Below, one piece after another: positions 1 through 12,715 of a stretch of 64,000 nt of DNA. Under the pieces are notes generated by a model. It was not told where the DNA came from, did not search any database, and was given only the letters and a program-made list of their open reading frames with translations. How positions within the stretch are numbered: the stretch's first letter is position 1; each line of letters starts with the position of its first letter. Source of the DNA: Citrus sinensis (lineage: Eukaryota; Streptophyta; Magnoliopsida; Sapindales; Rutaceae); assembly GCF_022201045.2 (NCBI RefSeq), contig NC_068559.1:28775501-28839500 (forward strand). The letters run 5' to 3'. The translations under genes and the position numbers were made by a program.

Positions 1-60
1 TTTGATTTAGAGTCATTTATTCTTATAAATTGACTCCTGAATGTTGTATTTCATGTTTAG

Positions 61-2765
61 GTACCTGGATGGATATTCAAGGTTTTATCGGCAAACAGTG
101 CTCTTAAGTTATCATCCTAACCCAGGTAGCGGGTCCCCATGTTCTTTATCCAGGAAGGCTTTGCATAAATTTGCAATTGTCTGTATGTGTGTGTAAATTT
201 TTAAGGAATTGAAATATTAATTATCGAATTCAGATCAAGGCATTACTTTGTAGTAGTTTCCACAGCTTAAATTAGCCTCTCATGTATGATGACTCAAAAA
301 TGTTATCGAGTAATAAAGCCTTTATCTGGTTTTAACTTTTTGTTTTTTATTTTTTCAGCCAACTTATGTTTATCATTTCTGTGCTCTATTAAAGTGCACG
401 GCGGTGCAACAAGTCTACTTTCTTTAATTATCATTTTACATAAATGTATCTATGAAAAATAAGTATTTCTGACCTATCTATGAAAAATAAGCATTTCTGA
501 CCTATTCTACGTTCTTGTTCCAGAGATCAATGCTTTTTTTAACCACCATTGCGCCAACTATCAAGGAAAGGTCCGTAGGTATTCTTTGTTTTGTTTTCTA
601 TATGTTTTATTTTACCCATGCACTAGGTTTCTTAGAGGTGCTTTAAAATGCCTGCCTTGATGTGTTTGAGGTGGTTTTACACTGCCTAAAAGCACAAATA
701 GCTGTTACTAAAGAAAATGCAAAATCTGTGCCCATTTCCTCCATTTAGTTCATATATTGAGGATGGCAAATATAAAAAAGCCTAAAATTTCACTTTTCTC
801 TAAGAATACTGTTGAAAACAATTTGGTATCCTTATATAACAAAGCAAATCTTCTTTTTATGTAGTTCATCCATTTGACTAGTTAAAATTACAGGTGAAAT
901 TGGCGTGTGAATATAAAGGCGTTCTTCCTAAGGTATTACTCAACGTGCGGCAGGTATGTCTTACTAGTTTTCCTGATGGTTGTTTCTGGATTTATTTCTG
1001 TCAAAATAGAATCCTTACAAATTTATCCTTTTCAGGCAACATGGATTAATATATGGATTGATATTGGGACTTACATAATGTTAATGCATATTTTTGCTGT
1101 TTAATTTGACAGATTTATGAACGATTTAATGCAGACTCAATAGAAAAAGCCGATGATGCTCGTCTCGAGTATTTTACTAAGAAGGTAGATTAGTTATTTT
1201 TTTGGAATAAAAATCATAGGTAGTCAATTACTATTAGGGTTGGCCCTGTTACAGTTTATGTGCTATATGGTTTATCTCTTGTTTTGGTCTACTTCCAACT
1301 TAGAATGGTATTTGAATTCCTGCTGATTGAGTTTAAGTTTCCTACTTGTGCTAACGTAGGTAGGATTTGGAATTCAAACTTTGTATTATAATTCAAGTTG
1401 ACATGGGTTTGGAACTTATTTATGAGGATTAAAAATGGTAGTCTTCATATGGAACATAGAATCGGAATGTGAACAACATACACTAGTTAGTGTTTGTACA
1501 CATTGCTCTAATGGGAGGAGGCTAATGCGCTGAGGATAAAAAAGGACTTCCATCGGGAAGGCTGCTTAAAGATTGGATTTAATTTAAATTAATGCAAACT
1601 TACTCTTTTTCAGCCTTATTCAAATATTAAGAGATGCTTATAAGAATGATTTTCTTGGTGCAGGTCTTCCCGAAGATAAAAGATTCAATTCAGGTATTTA
1701 AATGTGTTTGAAACCTGAAAGATGAATCCTGGGGTATTTGAGCTGATTTACATTATTGTTAATTTTGCTGATTTACATTATTGTTAATTTTTTGTTAAAT
1801 TCTGCATTTCCTTTTTCATCTATCCATGCAGGGGGGGATTATGCTATTTCTCAGTTCTTATTTTGAATTTGTTCGTCTTCGTAATTTTCTTAAGTCGCAG
1901 AATGCATCCTTCTGTTTACTTGGGGAGTAAGAAGCTCTGTTCTTTCTTTCTCATTTGGATAATTTAATCCATTTTCCTCGAAAGTTTGGAGTTGGAGTAT
2001 AAACTTTCCAGTATTTTGCAAATATGATTTTAATGTTAGCTTTGCTCTTTAGTTACACAGAACCAAGTGATATATCTCGTGCACGAGTTTGGTTTTTTGA
2101 AGGAAAGCGAAAGATGATTCTCTACACAGAGAGATCCCATTTTTACCACAGATACAAGGTTAAACTGATTTCCTCCTCTTGTTGTCAGAATACTAATTAT
2201 TTCTTGAAGCGTTAGTGGCATTTGTATAGATTGGTGTATATTGTAACACATCTATTTGGTTTTACTTGCGAGTAGATTCGTGGAATTCAAAATTTGATAA
2301 TCTATTCTCTCCCAGAGAGGAAGGAGTTTTACCCAGAGGTGAGCATGATATCTGCAAAACTGATGACCCTCAATTTTTCTTAGCAGTTGATTGTGTGTTA
2401 TGTGTATTTAAAAAACTTATATTATTTATTTGTACTGATAAAATTATTATTGCAGATTGTTAACATGCTTGAAGGGTCGCATAACATGACTTGCACGGTG
2501 CTTTTCTCTCGCTTTGATATGCTCCGGGTAATGGATCTTTTTCCTTCTTGATATGTTCATAATGAATGCATTTATGAGCTGGCCGATATATTCTGGTCGT
2601 ATGAACAGTTACCCTAGTTATTTTTCTCTATCTACTTGTTTATTGATAATTGCGCAGATAATAATTTGATTCTTGAGTTTTGATTCTTAGCTTGAGAGAA
2701 TTGTGGGATCTGCCCCTGCAAAAAAGATGGTGAAATCAGAGAAGGGAGTTTTTGTTTTCTGCTAA
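61..2765 (+). CDS. UTP25: UTP25 / digestive-organ-expansion-factor homologue (3' part)
   Basis: This is the C-terminal part of the nucleolar U3 snoRNA-associated protein UTP25 (DEF), a factor of the small-subunit processome needed for 18S rRNA maturation. Ten exons are visible: 61-125, 524-570, 894-953, 1113-1184, 1664-1693, 1832-1926, 2053-2158, 2276-2338, 2456-2527 and 2691-2765, all with GT-AG introns and matching phases, giving about 227 residues before the TAA stop. Diagnostic family peptides are KLACEYKGVLPKVLL, EPSDISRARVWFFEGKRKM, YSLPERKEFYPE, NMLEGSHNMTCTVLFSRFDM and the terminal EKGVFVFC. The family has a helicase-like fold without working DEAD-box motifs; that is family knowledge and not visible here. 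The 5' exons lie upstream of the window. The gene converges with UBP24, whose stop codon is about 1 kb away. Confidence 0.93.
449..504 (+). repeat. 28-bp tandem duplication in a UTP25 intron
   Basis: Two adjacent 28-bp copies (449-476 and 477-504) differ at one base. They lie about 20 bp before the acceptor of the exon at 524, around the likely branch-point region. Confidence 0.9.
1742..1791 (+). repeat. 25-bp tandem duplication in a UTP25 intron
   Basis: Two adjacent, apparently identical 25-bp copies (1742-1766 and 1767-1791) lie about 40 bp before the acceptor of the exon at 1832. Confidence 0.88.
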
Positions 2766-3774
2766 AGCTTTTTGAAGAGCAACTCAAGCTTCTCAGGACA
2801 TCAACCATACCATCATCACAAGCTACTTCCTTTCTGATTAACCATAACTCATTCACACAGAAGTTTCCCATGGTATAAGCTTGAACCATAGTTGGATGAA
2901 TTCTGAAAATTGAGGGTTAAAATGTTAAATGTATTAGTAAGTTTTTAAATGAGATTTTGGACTTTCGAAATGAGGAAATAAAGCTTATGCCCAACTATTA
3001 ACCTGCGGATCTAAAAGAGGAGCTTGTATCTGATTTATAATCTTCATATTCTGTCAACGAGCATATATTTCTACTACCGTCGGTTCTTACATAATTCGGC
3101 AATGATTAAAATTGTTTAATAGAATTGACAAATTCACATCCACATCACCCGGCTCATAATACATAATGACATTATTTAAGTCCCGTTTGAAATTAAAGTG
3201 TTGTAGATTTTAAGCTTTAGTTATTGTTAAAAAAAAATATTATAACTATTAAATAAAAATTAATAATATATAGTAAATATAAATTTTAAGTAATAATTTT
3301 GATTAAATTATTAAAATTATAATGAATTTTTTATTATATAAGTAAAAAATTATATTAATATATCTTACAAACTGTAGTAACTGTTATTTATCAAATATTT
3401 TAGTGTTACAACTTAAAAGGTATAGCTTTTCAATCTCAATCTCTAACGCACGCACGCACCCTTATTCATTGCTCTACTTAAAACAAACTGCTCATTATCT
3501 ATAATGACGTTATTTATTAACTGCTAATGGCAGCCATAGGTCCATGATCAAGGAGTAACAAAATGAAGCTTTCATTAATTTAACTTTATCAAGAACTTCC
3601 ACTCATTTTCATTTTCATATCACATCAGTAAAATTGTTATAATCTTTCATATGCAATTAACAACATTTTAAAAACTACTTGTAAAATTAAGAAAACAGTT
3701 CAGCTACTGTCATTGGGTTGAATCCATCAGATATGGCTTCTTTCTCCCGTTGAAACTTATAATCCTGCAACCTT
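2766..3774. other. Convergent intergenic stretch
   Basis: This holds the 3' flanks of UTP25 (+) and UBP24 (-). A strongly AT-rich block lies at about 3180-3430. I see no gene. A start resembling a MITE end near 3178 has no matching right end. Confidence 0.7.
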
Positions 3775-6553
3775 CTAAACTTGTTTGTAGAAAAGGACGT
3801 ATGCCTGGTCATGCAATACCTTACTTGTCCCAATAGCAGTCACAGAGGCATCGTCAAAATGGAGCCACTGGTCATTAAAATACCGAGCATCAGTAGTATA
3901 ATGCCCCTTTGAGGGATCTCTTCCATGGTGGGTAACAGTGGCAACAAGTTCATATTTTCGACCCTGCAAACAGAAAGCAAACGATAGAAATACCAGCGGA
4001 TGGATTCATCTTTACATGTACGCTGTAAATTCAATCTAACATACAGCCTTTAAATCCACAGAAGGGAATTCAAGTTCCTAGAAGCTAAAAAAATAGCTCA
4101 TAATTAAGAGAAATGTCAACAGACCAGAAATTAAAAGATAATGATACTAATTTATTTTTTTAGACATTAAGGAATTGCATTACCTCAGCAGATGGAGTAA
4201 CAAGCAGATCCCGACCCAAAACCAATTGAAGAGGAAAACGGACAGATTTATGCAACTTTGTGCTCCCTTGGCTTCCATAACTAAAACGCATCAGGTGTAA
4301 AATCAAAATCTTTGAAAGCGTCTGTATCTTGACAGATTTTTTGGCAGTCACAACACCAGCCTGTAAAGGGATTAACAAAATGTGAAAATCATGCATCTCA
4401 TTTCATACATGCATTACAGGATCAATGTAAAAGGCTCTCGAACTCATTTAGTAGTTGAAGCAATGTTGATTGCATTACTTAATTTAACTTAGTAAGAATC
4501 GCGAAATTACATCCAAGTAGATAAAGGTGAACCAGCAAGCAGAAAACAATACAACAGCAAGAAGAGACAAATAAAAGCATAACTTATCTCATTAAAAGCA
4601 ATTAAAAAATATTACAAGCTTATGGTATGGAACAAAAACCACACAAGTTGTATGCAGATGATTTGCATTCCTTCAGCGAAAATCATGAAAAGTACAAATG
4701 CACCAAAAGATATCAACAAAAAGTACTAAGAGAAGTAAAATTACTGTACATTTCCAGTAGATGATGTACGGTATCCCTCAAGATTTTCTGGAGCAGAAAA
4801 CAGACGAAGAGCATCCTCAATTGTATGCACAGCTTCAGAGTAAATATCAATGTGGAGCAAGAGAAATGGCTGAACAGTTGCAGAAGCTTTATTTCCTGCA
4901 AGCAAAAACAAATAGAAAAGACACGTTAAATGAAACCACAGCAAATATTTCTAAGGTAAACCAACACTAAGGGAAAAGGACATAGTTGTGCCCATAAGAA
5001 ATTGGTCTACCATGTGCCTTCACCACGCTTTTCAGCTGTCCTCCAAATATATCACTAAGTGCTGAAGGCAGGAAGCTCTGTGTTCTTGTCACTGCAGATT
5101 TGTTCTTTGGGCCAACTGTTTCCCATTCATCTTCTTCTGCCAAAGAGACTAGAGCTGTATTGGCTCCGTTAATACTAGTAGACTCTCCTTGAAGCTTAAG
5201 TAATTCATCATGCATTTGATCCATGATAAAACTAAGAAATTCTTGAGCATCTTCCTGCCTGAGAAGGAAAATTACATCAGAAAGCAACTTTTAAAATATT
5301 AAAATAAAAAATTAAATTACTGCAGAAAGAGTGCAAACCTTGGTCTACCAGATATGCTATTTGGCACATCTGGAGTGAAATTTTTAAGAACAGCTTCAAA
5401 CATGGAAGGACTGAAGGGCCTGCCAATGTCAAGAACAGAAATATTTTTCTTTTTTGAGCTTCCACCAGAGGGTGTGTCAAAGTCAGAGACAAACCCAACG
5501 AATGCAGTTAATGTTGGGTATCCAGCCTAACAAATCAAAGTACATATTAGTTTTTAAAAAATGTAAATTTGTCATTAACTACTTGCTGTGCATGATACTC
5601 AGTTCTACAGAACACTTTTTCAACATAATTATAAATAAAACACAGACAAAATGGTAAACATTTGTCAACATGATGCAAACAAGCGTGCCTAAGAAAAAAG
5701 AGAAAAAAAAAACCTAATCTACAGAAAATAAACACAATGAGGAAATGCCTCAATGCTGATTGTCATGAAATCAACATATTCAGTATGCATCAAAAAGGAC
5801 AAACCTTGGGGATGTCACGAGTTCTAAGTTCCTGCAACAGCTGGACAAAAGGGGAACAGGACATCAGAGCCTGAAGAGTTGCATTAAGAAAACATAAATT
5901 CCCCGAGTTGATTAAGCCTCGTGGTAGTAAGTCTTTAACAGACTTAACAGGCTCATTAATTGCCTTCATGGGCACCTCTTTAGAACCAGATATTGATGAG
6001 TTGCAGGCAGCCGCATTCTGATCCCTGCCATCAATATTTCCATCACAAAGGACATGAAATTTTGAAATTGGGGAAGGATTTGCATGGCCTCCTGCATTCT
6101 GGTGAAACGAACTAAAATCAATACCATCTGCTTTCAAATGATTCACACCATTACTGAGGGCAGGGCCATTAGTAGAATTCTTAATGTGTCCGTTTTCCTT
6201 TGGACATCCTACGGCTCCCAAGTCATGATCATTCGATGCTCCTACACTCTTCACTTTATCATCCTTCTTAAGCAAGGTTGAGGGCTGAAAAACAACTGGC
6301 CCATCAACAACCGACTTTCCATTCGGTTCATCAGTTGTACCAACCAAAGAACTTTCAGTTCCAAAATTCAATGAACCGAACTGCAACTCTTTATCTTCAG
6401 CAGGTTTTTCAGCTCTCCGAGATGAAACAGGCTTTTTCACACTCCCAGATGATTGGCTTTGCAGCCATGACCTGGTTTCCTCTTCGGTAAATGACCCAAA
6501 AACAAATAACTGCCATTGCAAAAGAAAAATGAAGATGGTGAATAACCACACAA

Positions 6554-6586
<33 letters not shown>

Positions 6587-7132
6587 TGATCACAATTTAT
6601 CTATGATGACCAGGACAAAACCAATAAGAAGCAGTAGACAATTAATAATGTCAAAGATCTTCCACGTGTAAATGAACTATTCTTCCTGATACAATAATGT
6701 CAATGATTTTCCACGCATAAACCAACTAATATCCCTGATGCATGCAATTACTAGTATTCCTCATATATAAAGCTTCCAGAAAAGTAAATCATGAATATAA
6801 AAAGAAAAAAAGTTACTCACAGCTCAGACCAACAATTGTCTGATTGTAGGGGTAAGTTTAAAAATTCCCATTCACAGAAGAACTAATTTGCACAATACAA
6901 GCAAATAAAAGCCAAATTCTTCATCCACTAAGTCCCGTAAAAGCAATGAGTTAATCAAATATTCAATCCCAAAAGTGCACCCTTTAACAAACTCATCAAC
7001 AAGCAACCTAGTACACATTACAGTATTACACACATCCAATTTACAAAAATCCCAAAACCCATCAACTGAATTCAAAAAAGCCAAAAATAAATCACTAGAG
7101 TCGAACAAAGAACTCACCTTAGAATCACTCAT
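3775..7132 (-). CDS. UBP24: Ubiquitin carboxyl-terminal hydrolase 24 (USP/C19 family)
   Basis: A deubiquitinating cysteine protease. In Arabidopsis UBP24 is linked to abscisic-acid signalling; that role is carried over by orthology. Exons on the minus strand are 7118-7132, 5805-6509, 5339-5526, 5011-5258, 4750-4895, 4184-4360 and 3775-3963, totalling 1668 nt or 555 aa, close to the roughly 550 aa of the Arabidopsis protein. Exon 1 encodes only MSDSK. The conserved N-terminal peptide [12 protein letters not shown] follows across a 608-nt intron. Residues 20-200 are low-complexity and hydrophilic. The Cys box [18 protein letters not shown] puts the nucleophile near Cys211. The His box contains [10 protein letters not shown] (His near 514) and is followed by WLHFDD (Asp 530/531), so the catalytic triad looks complete. 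The gene is divergent from KOBITO1 across 1.7 kb. Confidence 0.95.
6554..6587. repeat. (AAT)n microsatellite in UBP24 intron 1
   Basis: About eleven AAT units lie just upstream (in the sense of the gene) of the exon 2 acceptor of UBP24. They are likely to vary in length between individuals. Confidence 0.95.
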
Positions 7133-8874
7133 ATTCGGAACGAGACAGAACCCTAGAACCACCCAGAGACCTTGAACAAAATCTTAAACTTTGACAAATA
7201 TCAGAGAAAGCAAATAAAACGACAGGTATAGAGAATAAATCAAAAGCAAAACGACCTAGGGTTTGAGAACACCCTGAAGAGACACAGAGAGAGGCGTTGT
7301 TGTTTGATGAAGACATGAACAGATAAAAAGGGAGTGATGAACTTTTGAAGAAGAGAGAGAGCATTTAATGAACGAACTCTCTCCTCTTCTTCTTCGTATG
7401 AGCTCACAAACACGGAGCATCGACTGTGTAAAGAAATAATCAGAGAGATAGAAGGGAAAAAGGCAATTTCGAGTTTGGATTTTTTGTCTTAGGTTTTCGC
7501 TCTTTCCAGGGATCGGATTGGGGCGGTGTTTGGATGTCGTGAATTACAAATATGTATATACATAAACACCATTTTTTTTTTCTATCTAATTTTATAATCC
7601 GAAATAAGGCTCGGTTGATATATTATTTTTCAAATACAGTTTTATTAATGGAATTTATACAAATAAAGCTTTTACTAAAAATATTTTTATATTTAGCTAT
7701 CAGTTAAGAGTTTTTATTAAATACTGTAAATTATTTTAATAGGTAAGTTTTCAAAAATTATGTTATTAAATGAATGAAATAAGATTGTGAAATAAGTTAA
7801 GTGTATCTTACATAATTTAATTCTTTAAATAAAGTTTACAAATTCTATTTTTAGAAATTTAAAATTTGAGCTTTTACTAATATGGACAAAATAATTTATT
7901 TAATTCCTAAAAATTCTATTCAAAATACAACTAAATAATACTAGAAAAATTAAAAAGTCCTTTTGATCATTGAATAAGTTATATCAAACATGCACAAAAT
8001 TAAAATAAATGATAAATCAATATTTATGTTATACACAAAGTGAAAGAAAATCGCATAGATAATATGTAAAAAAGTTATTTATATTGTTAGTAAATAAAAT
8101 TAATGTATGACACATTGTTTATATAACTTTATTATATATAAAGCATGTGGTTTATATATTTAGAATATGGAATATGGATAAGATAACTATTGATAATATT
8201 TTTATTCGAGAGTAATACTTGTATTGTATGATATATATTTAAGTGATATATTATAAACATTGTGGAGTTTATATGATACTTTGTTAATAATTTTTGTGTA
8301 TAAGTAAAATATTGTATAAATACACTTTAGTAGAAGAAATGACCCTCACTCACACAATGCGACAGTGAAATTATGAAGTAATTATTTTTAAAAAATGACA
8401 ATTTATAAGAGGAAGAAATGAATGACCCATATATGCACACGTTAATTATTGTAATAATTTTCTAATTAGATTTCAGAAACTATCAATTAGTAGGAAGTAA
8501 ATCACTTTCTTCTCACGTATTGCTGGTGGTGACTGGTGAGGTTGAATGCAAAGTATTCAAGTGGGAGTCAATCCATGTACAATGTACTGAAGATTTTCTA
8601 CGAATTATCATATCTATACGATGGGTGAGAATATGTAAGGGTGTAAATGAAATACTCCAAAATAATAATAATAATAATAATAATAATAAGATAATACGTA
8701 ATAATCCAAAAAAAAAGAAAAAAGAAAAATGATTTCTTCCATTTTAAGGAAATGAAAAATAATCAAGTTCATAAGCATGACCACCAAATAACGAATTAAT
8801 TACTTGCACAACACAACAGAGCTGATAGCCGGCTTGAGGTATCTCTGAATTTTGTGAGCAGAGGAGATCTCACG
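7133..8874. other. Divergent UBP24/KOBITO1 intergenic region
   Basis: This contains both 5' leaders and promoters. The 7133-7530 part is likely UBP24 leader and promoter, with GA/CT-rich runs. From 7540 to 8520 the DNA is very AT-rich. A weak inverted repeat (7608 inward against 7995 inward, sharing GATATA and TTCAA blocks) may be an old MITE, but I found no clean target duplication. An (AAT)n microsatellite sits at 8661-8689. No gene is supported. Confidence 0.6.
8661..8689. repeat. (AAT)n microsatellite
   Basis: Nine to ten AAT units about 190 bp upstream of the KOBITO1 start codon, followed by an A-rich run. Confidence 0.95.
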
Positions 8875-11800
8875 ATGCGGAATTATTACCAGCAGCAGCA
8901 ACACCACCACCGCGCCATTCCACTCCTATCATCATCGTCGTCGTCGTCTTCATCGTCGTCGTCCTTCACATCAAGGCTTCTCCTGCTCCTCACTCTCCTC
9001 CCTCTCTCTCTCGCTCTCTTGGCATTCGTCCTCCAATGGAAAGGAGACAATGGTCTCACCGATCCCACCTCTGCTGTTTCTTCCGCCTCGAGGTGGGCCC
9101 CTCATGGGTCCCGCTTGCAAAACCACGAGGTCTTCCCCGGTATGGAGCTCTCTTCGTCTACTCTCTCCCCGAAACCTCACTCTTCTTCCTCCTCCGATTG
9201 CCTTAGTCTCGTACGCACCGCCTCCCCTTCCTTTCCTTATTATAGAGACTGGAAGTTTGACTTCGAGCCCAGTTTAAAACCCAAGGTATTTTCTTTCTTT
9301 CTTTTTTCATGGCTTTGTTTGATTTTTTTTTTCAGTTTTTGAGAATATGAAAGCCGATCTGTTTTTGTGCTGATCAATTTCTGGGGGGATTTGTCTAATT
9401 TATTACCTAGTTTATGGGTTTTTGTTGATTTGCCGATCTTCGGTACTGATCTGTATTTGGGATTTGGGATTTGGTTTTTGTTTTTTTTTTTGTTAAATAA
9501 AAAAAATGAGATTTAACACTAGTAATGTTGTTTGGTTCGCAGCAAATCAGAGTAAATTAAGCTTATGTTTCAGATCGAGGTGCTGTTTGAAATAGAGTCG
9601 GTTTTTTCAAATATAGATTAGTGGTAGTTAATTGTGGCCCATTTTAGCTCAAACTTTTATATTTACCGATACTATTCGTGTCTTTTGCTCATCTGTTGAA
9701 TTTGCTACTTTTGTTGATCTTTCATGGTGAAGCTGATGGCTGTTTATATCATTATGCAGATATGCATTACAACAAGTACGTCAGCTGGCTTGGACCAGAT
9801 TCTTCCGTGGATGTTCTATCACAAGGTTATTGGAGTCACAACCTTTTTCCTTTTTGTGGAAGGGAAGGCTGCATCTCCTGAAGTATCTAAAGTTCTGGAA
9901 TCGATTCCTGTGAGTTAATATGATCCTCTCCTTTCACTTATTTGGTTTAGTCCTTCTGTCTTTTCTTCATTTTTTTTTTGGACTTTTTAATTGTTCCCCT
10001 TTGTTTTAAATTATACCGCTTGTTTCCAATTTGATCCAAGTATTTCATTTTCTGTTGTTCTCTTAGGGAGTAAAAGTGATATACAGAACAAAAGAGCTAG
10101 AAGAGCAACAGGCTAAAAGGTTTCAAATTAGGCTTTCCTATTCAGTATAAGTGTCTTCTTACTTGCACTGATTTCAACTTAATTCTTTCTTTGACCTCTT
10201 GTGGGATATTTTGGTTGACATTGTTCTGTTTCCTTTGTGGACCATCAGTCGTATTTGGAATGAGACATGGCTGTCAAGTTTCTTTTACAAACCTTGCAAT
10301 TATGAGCTGTTTGTGAAGCAATCTCTCAATATGGAAATGGCTATTGTCATGGCAAGGGTATGCATTAAGAACAAATATTGTTTCATGTATTTCACTATTC
10401 TTTATTGTTCTTAGCGCTTGAGGGATGAATATTTATTTTGTATCTGATCATTTTGTTCTGTTGCTCAACAAATTACTAGGATGAAGGCATGGACTGGATA
10501 CTTCATCTTGACACTGATGAATTAATTCATCCAGCTGGTGGTCGTGAGTACTCATTGAGGCAATTGCTACTTGATGTGCCTGGGAATGTGGATATGGTCA
10601 TATTTCCAAATTATGTGAGTGAATTTATTTATATTCTTAGATGTTCAATTAGGGTTGAAATTGATTAGGCAACTTAAGATAATTCCAATTCAATCTCTCT
10701 GTCTGTAGTTTGGCTTGACATTTGTTACTAATGGCAACATTCTGTGTTCAGGAGAGCAGTATCGAACGGGATGATATCAAGGATCCTTTTAGTGAGGTAA
10801 TACTTTTTTATTGCTGAACTTATTTCGGTAGATTGAACTTTTGAAGTCAAACTATTTGACACAATTATAAGTTTTGGGACTGTATTGTTCAGTGTGTATA
10901 TCATTTTGCCTGTTCTCAACAAAATTGGACTTCTACTTAAAACTACTCTGTCCAACATTGTTGTGACAGCTTTCTTCAAATGTGTGGAGTCGTGGCTATT
11001 ATTCTTTGGGCAATATGTTACTCTACATGTGTTTGCATGAACAGGTATCAATGTTCAAAAAGAATTATGACCATCTTCCAAAGGACACATACTTTGGTAT
11101 GTATAAGGAATCAACTCGGGGTAACCCTAACTACTTCTTGACATATGGAAATGGGAAATCAGCTGCTCGAATCCATGATCATCTCCGTCCTAATGGTGCA
11201 CATCGTTGGCACAACTATATGAAAACCCCAAAGTATGTAGTTCTGTTGTCTTGTACAGAAACAAAAACTACTCTTTCGATATAATGATGCATATATGCCC
11301 AGGTGCATGCACATAGATTGCTTGTCACACATGCTTGCACTAATGATTTCTTATCACACATGCTCAAATATATTAGTTTACATGTGAAGCTGGGTTGGAG
11401 ATATCTGTATGCATGTGTACTGATGATGATAGCAGTTTGTATAAAGACTTGGATAATTATCAGATGTGAATTATTACAAGTGCTTTTCTTACCTCCTCCT
11501 CTCTCTTTGTGGCCCCACATTTTTCAAGGAAATTGGGTATTGTTTTTGGTTTAAAACAAAATTTTTTTTTTTTTTGGGGGGGGGGAGGTTCTTTTAACTC
11601 TGTCTTGTTTACAACAATAACATTATCTCCTATTGTTGTCAGTGAGGTCAAATTGGATGAGGCTGCTGTTCTACATTATACATATGCGAAATTTTCAGAC
11701 CTGACCTCGAGACGTGATCGATGTGGCTGCAAGCCTACAAAGGAGGATGTCAAAAGATGCTTCATGCTTGAATTTGATAGATCGGTGAGTTCGGTGCCTT

Positions 11801-12715
11801 CTATTTTTGCATGTTGTTTATGTTTCTTTTATCTTTTTATTTTTTTCCTTTTCGTTTCTTCTAATGACAAGCTCTGGGGCTTGTTTTAATTTTTTGTGCA
11901 TTATGAGAACTCTTCCCTTAAGTAAACTTTATATGCATTGCAGGCTTTCATAATTGCTTCAACTGCAACCGAGGAGGAAATGCTAAATTGGTAAATACTT
12001 AAAATGCTGAAACTAATTATATCTCTTCCCCATCTTTACATTTTGTTTCAGTTTAAATTTGTTTGTTCCAATGAATTCAAATGCCGTAAGTGATTGAAGA
12101 TCTGGCATATGCTTTTCTTTGTCTTTTACTGTTCTAATTTGATTAGTAACCAACTGTTTGGCCTTTGTTTCTGTTCTAGGTACAATGAACATGTTGTGTG
12201 GGGCGACAAGGACCTAAAAATGAAACTCCTTAGGAAGGGTATTCTAACGCGCATATATTCTCCCATGGTAAGCAGGATAATGGATTAATGGTGTCTTTTA
12301 AATAATACTAAGAGGGGGAAGATAATGCAAAAATGATTAAGGCAGAGGGGTGAAATTGAGATTAAAGTGATAATAAAATGGCATAGACATTTGTATCTTG
12401 AAATGATAAAGATTCTTTTTTTTTTTTTTTGGGGGTTCAAATCAGGTCATAATACAAGGTTTAAGGGAGTCGGGCGTTTTCAGCTCCGTTATTGCATCTG
12501 CCCAGAAAACTCTTTCAAAAGAGAAGTTTTTAGCATCCATTCAAAGTAGTAACTCCTCAAGAGCTGCTGCTTCTGAGTCCCTTCCCTCAAGAAAGGTTGT
12601 TCGAAGCAAAGACAGGAAGGTCTTGGATATTGGAGCCGAGTTTTATGAAGAGGCTGTTCCACCATTGCCTCCCCCAGGAATAAATTATGAGCATCTTGTG
12701 ATAGAAGCGCAATAG
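8875..12715 (+). CDS. KOB1: KOBITO1 (ELD1/ABI8) glycosyltransferase-like membrane protein
   Basis: Orthologue of KOBITO1, a plant-specific type II membrane protein with a glycosyltransferase-like lumenal domain, needed in Arabidopsis for cellulose deposition, cell elongation, plasmodesmatal permeability and ABA/sugar responses. Eleven exons (8875-9285, 9760-9909, 10067-10119, 10249-10357, 10480-10614, 10752-10796, 11045-11232, 11643-11784, 11944-11990, 12180-12267, 12446-12715) give 545 aa, close to the 533 aa of the Arabidopsis protein. Visible parts are a Gln/His stretch at residues 6-12, a 12-Ser run at about 19-30, one transmembrane segment at about 34-53, and the [12 protein letters not shown] motif with a DTD at about 252-254, a plausible nucleotide-sugar/metal site. 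The first in-frame ATG, at 8875, was taken as the start; a GTG lies upstream in frame. A decayed partial copy lies at 21.1-21.4 kb. Confidence 0.95.
8930..8966 (+). repeat. TCN trinucleotide run coding for polyserine in KOBITO1
   Basis: A run of TCA/TCG/TCT codons encodes about twelve consecutive serines between the N-terminal Gln/His stretch and the membrane segment. The mixture of serine codons reads as GAN repeats on the other strand. Confidence 0.9.

Noticed and set aside
3150-3430. AT-rich segment starting with a GTCCCGTTTG end-like sequence
   Set aside because: MITE-like on the left, but no matching right terminus or target duplication could be found.
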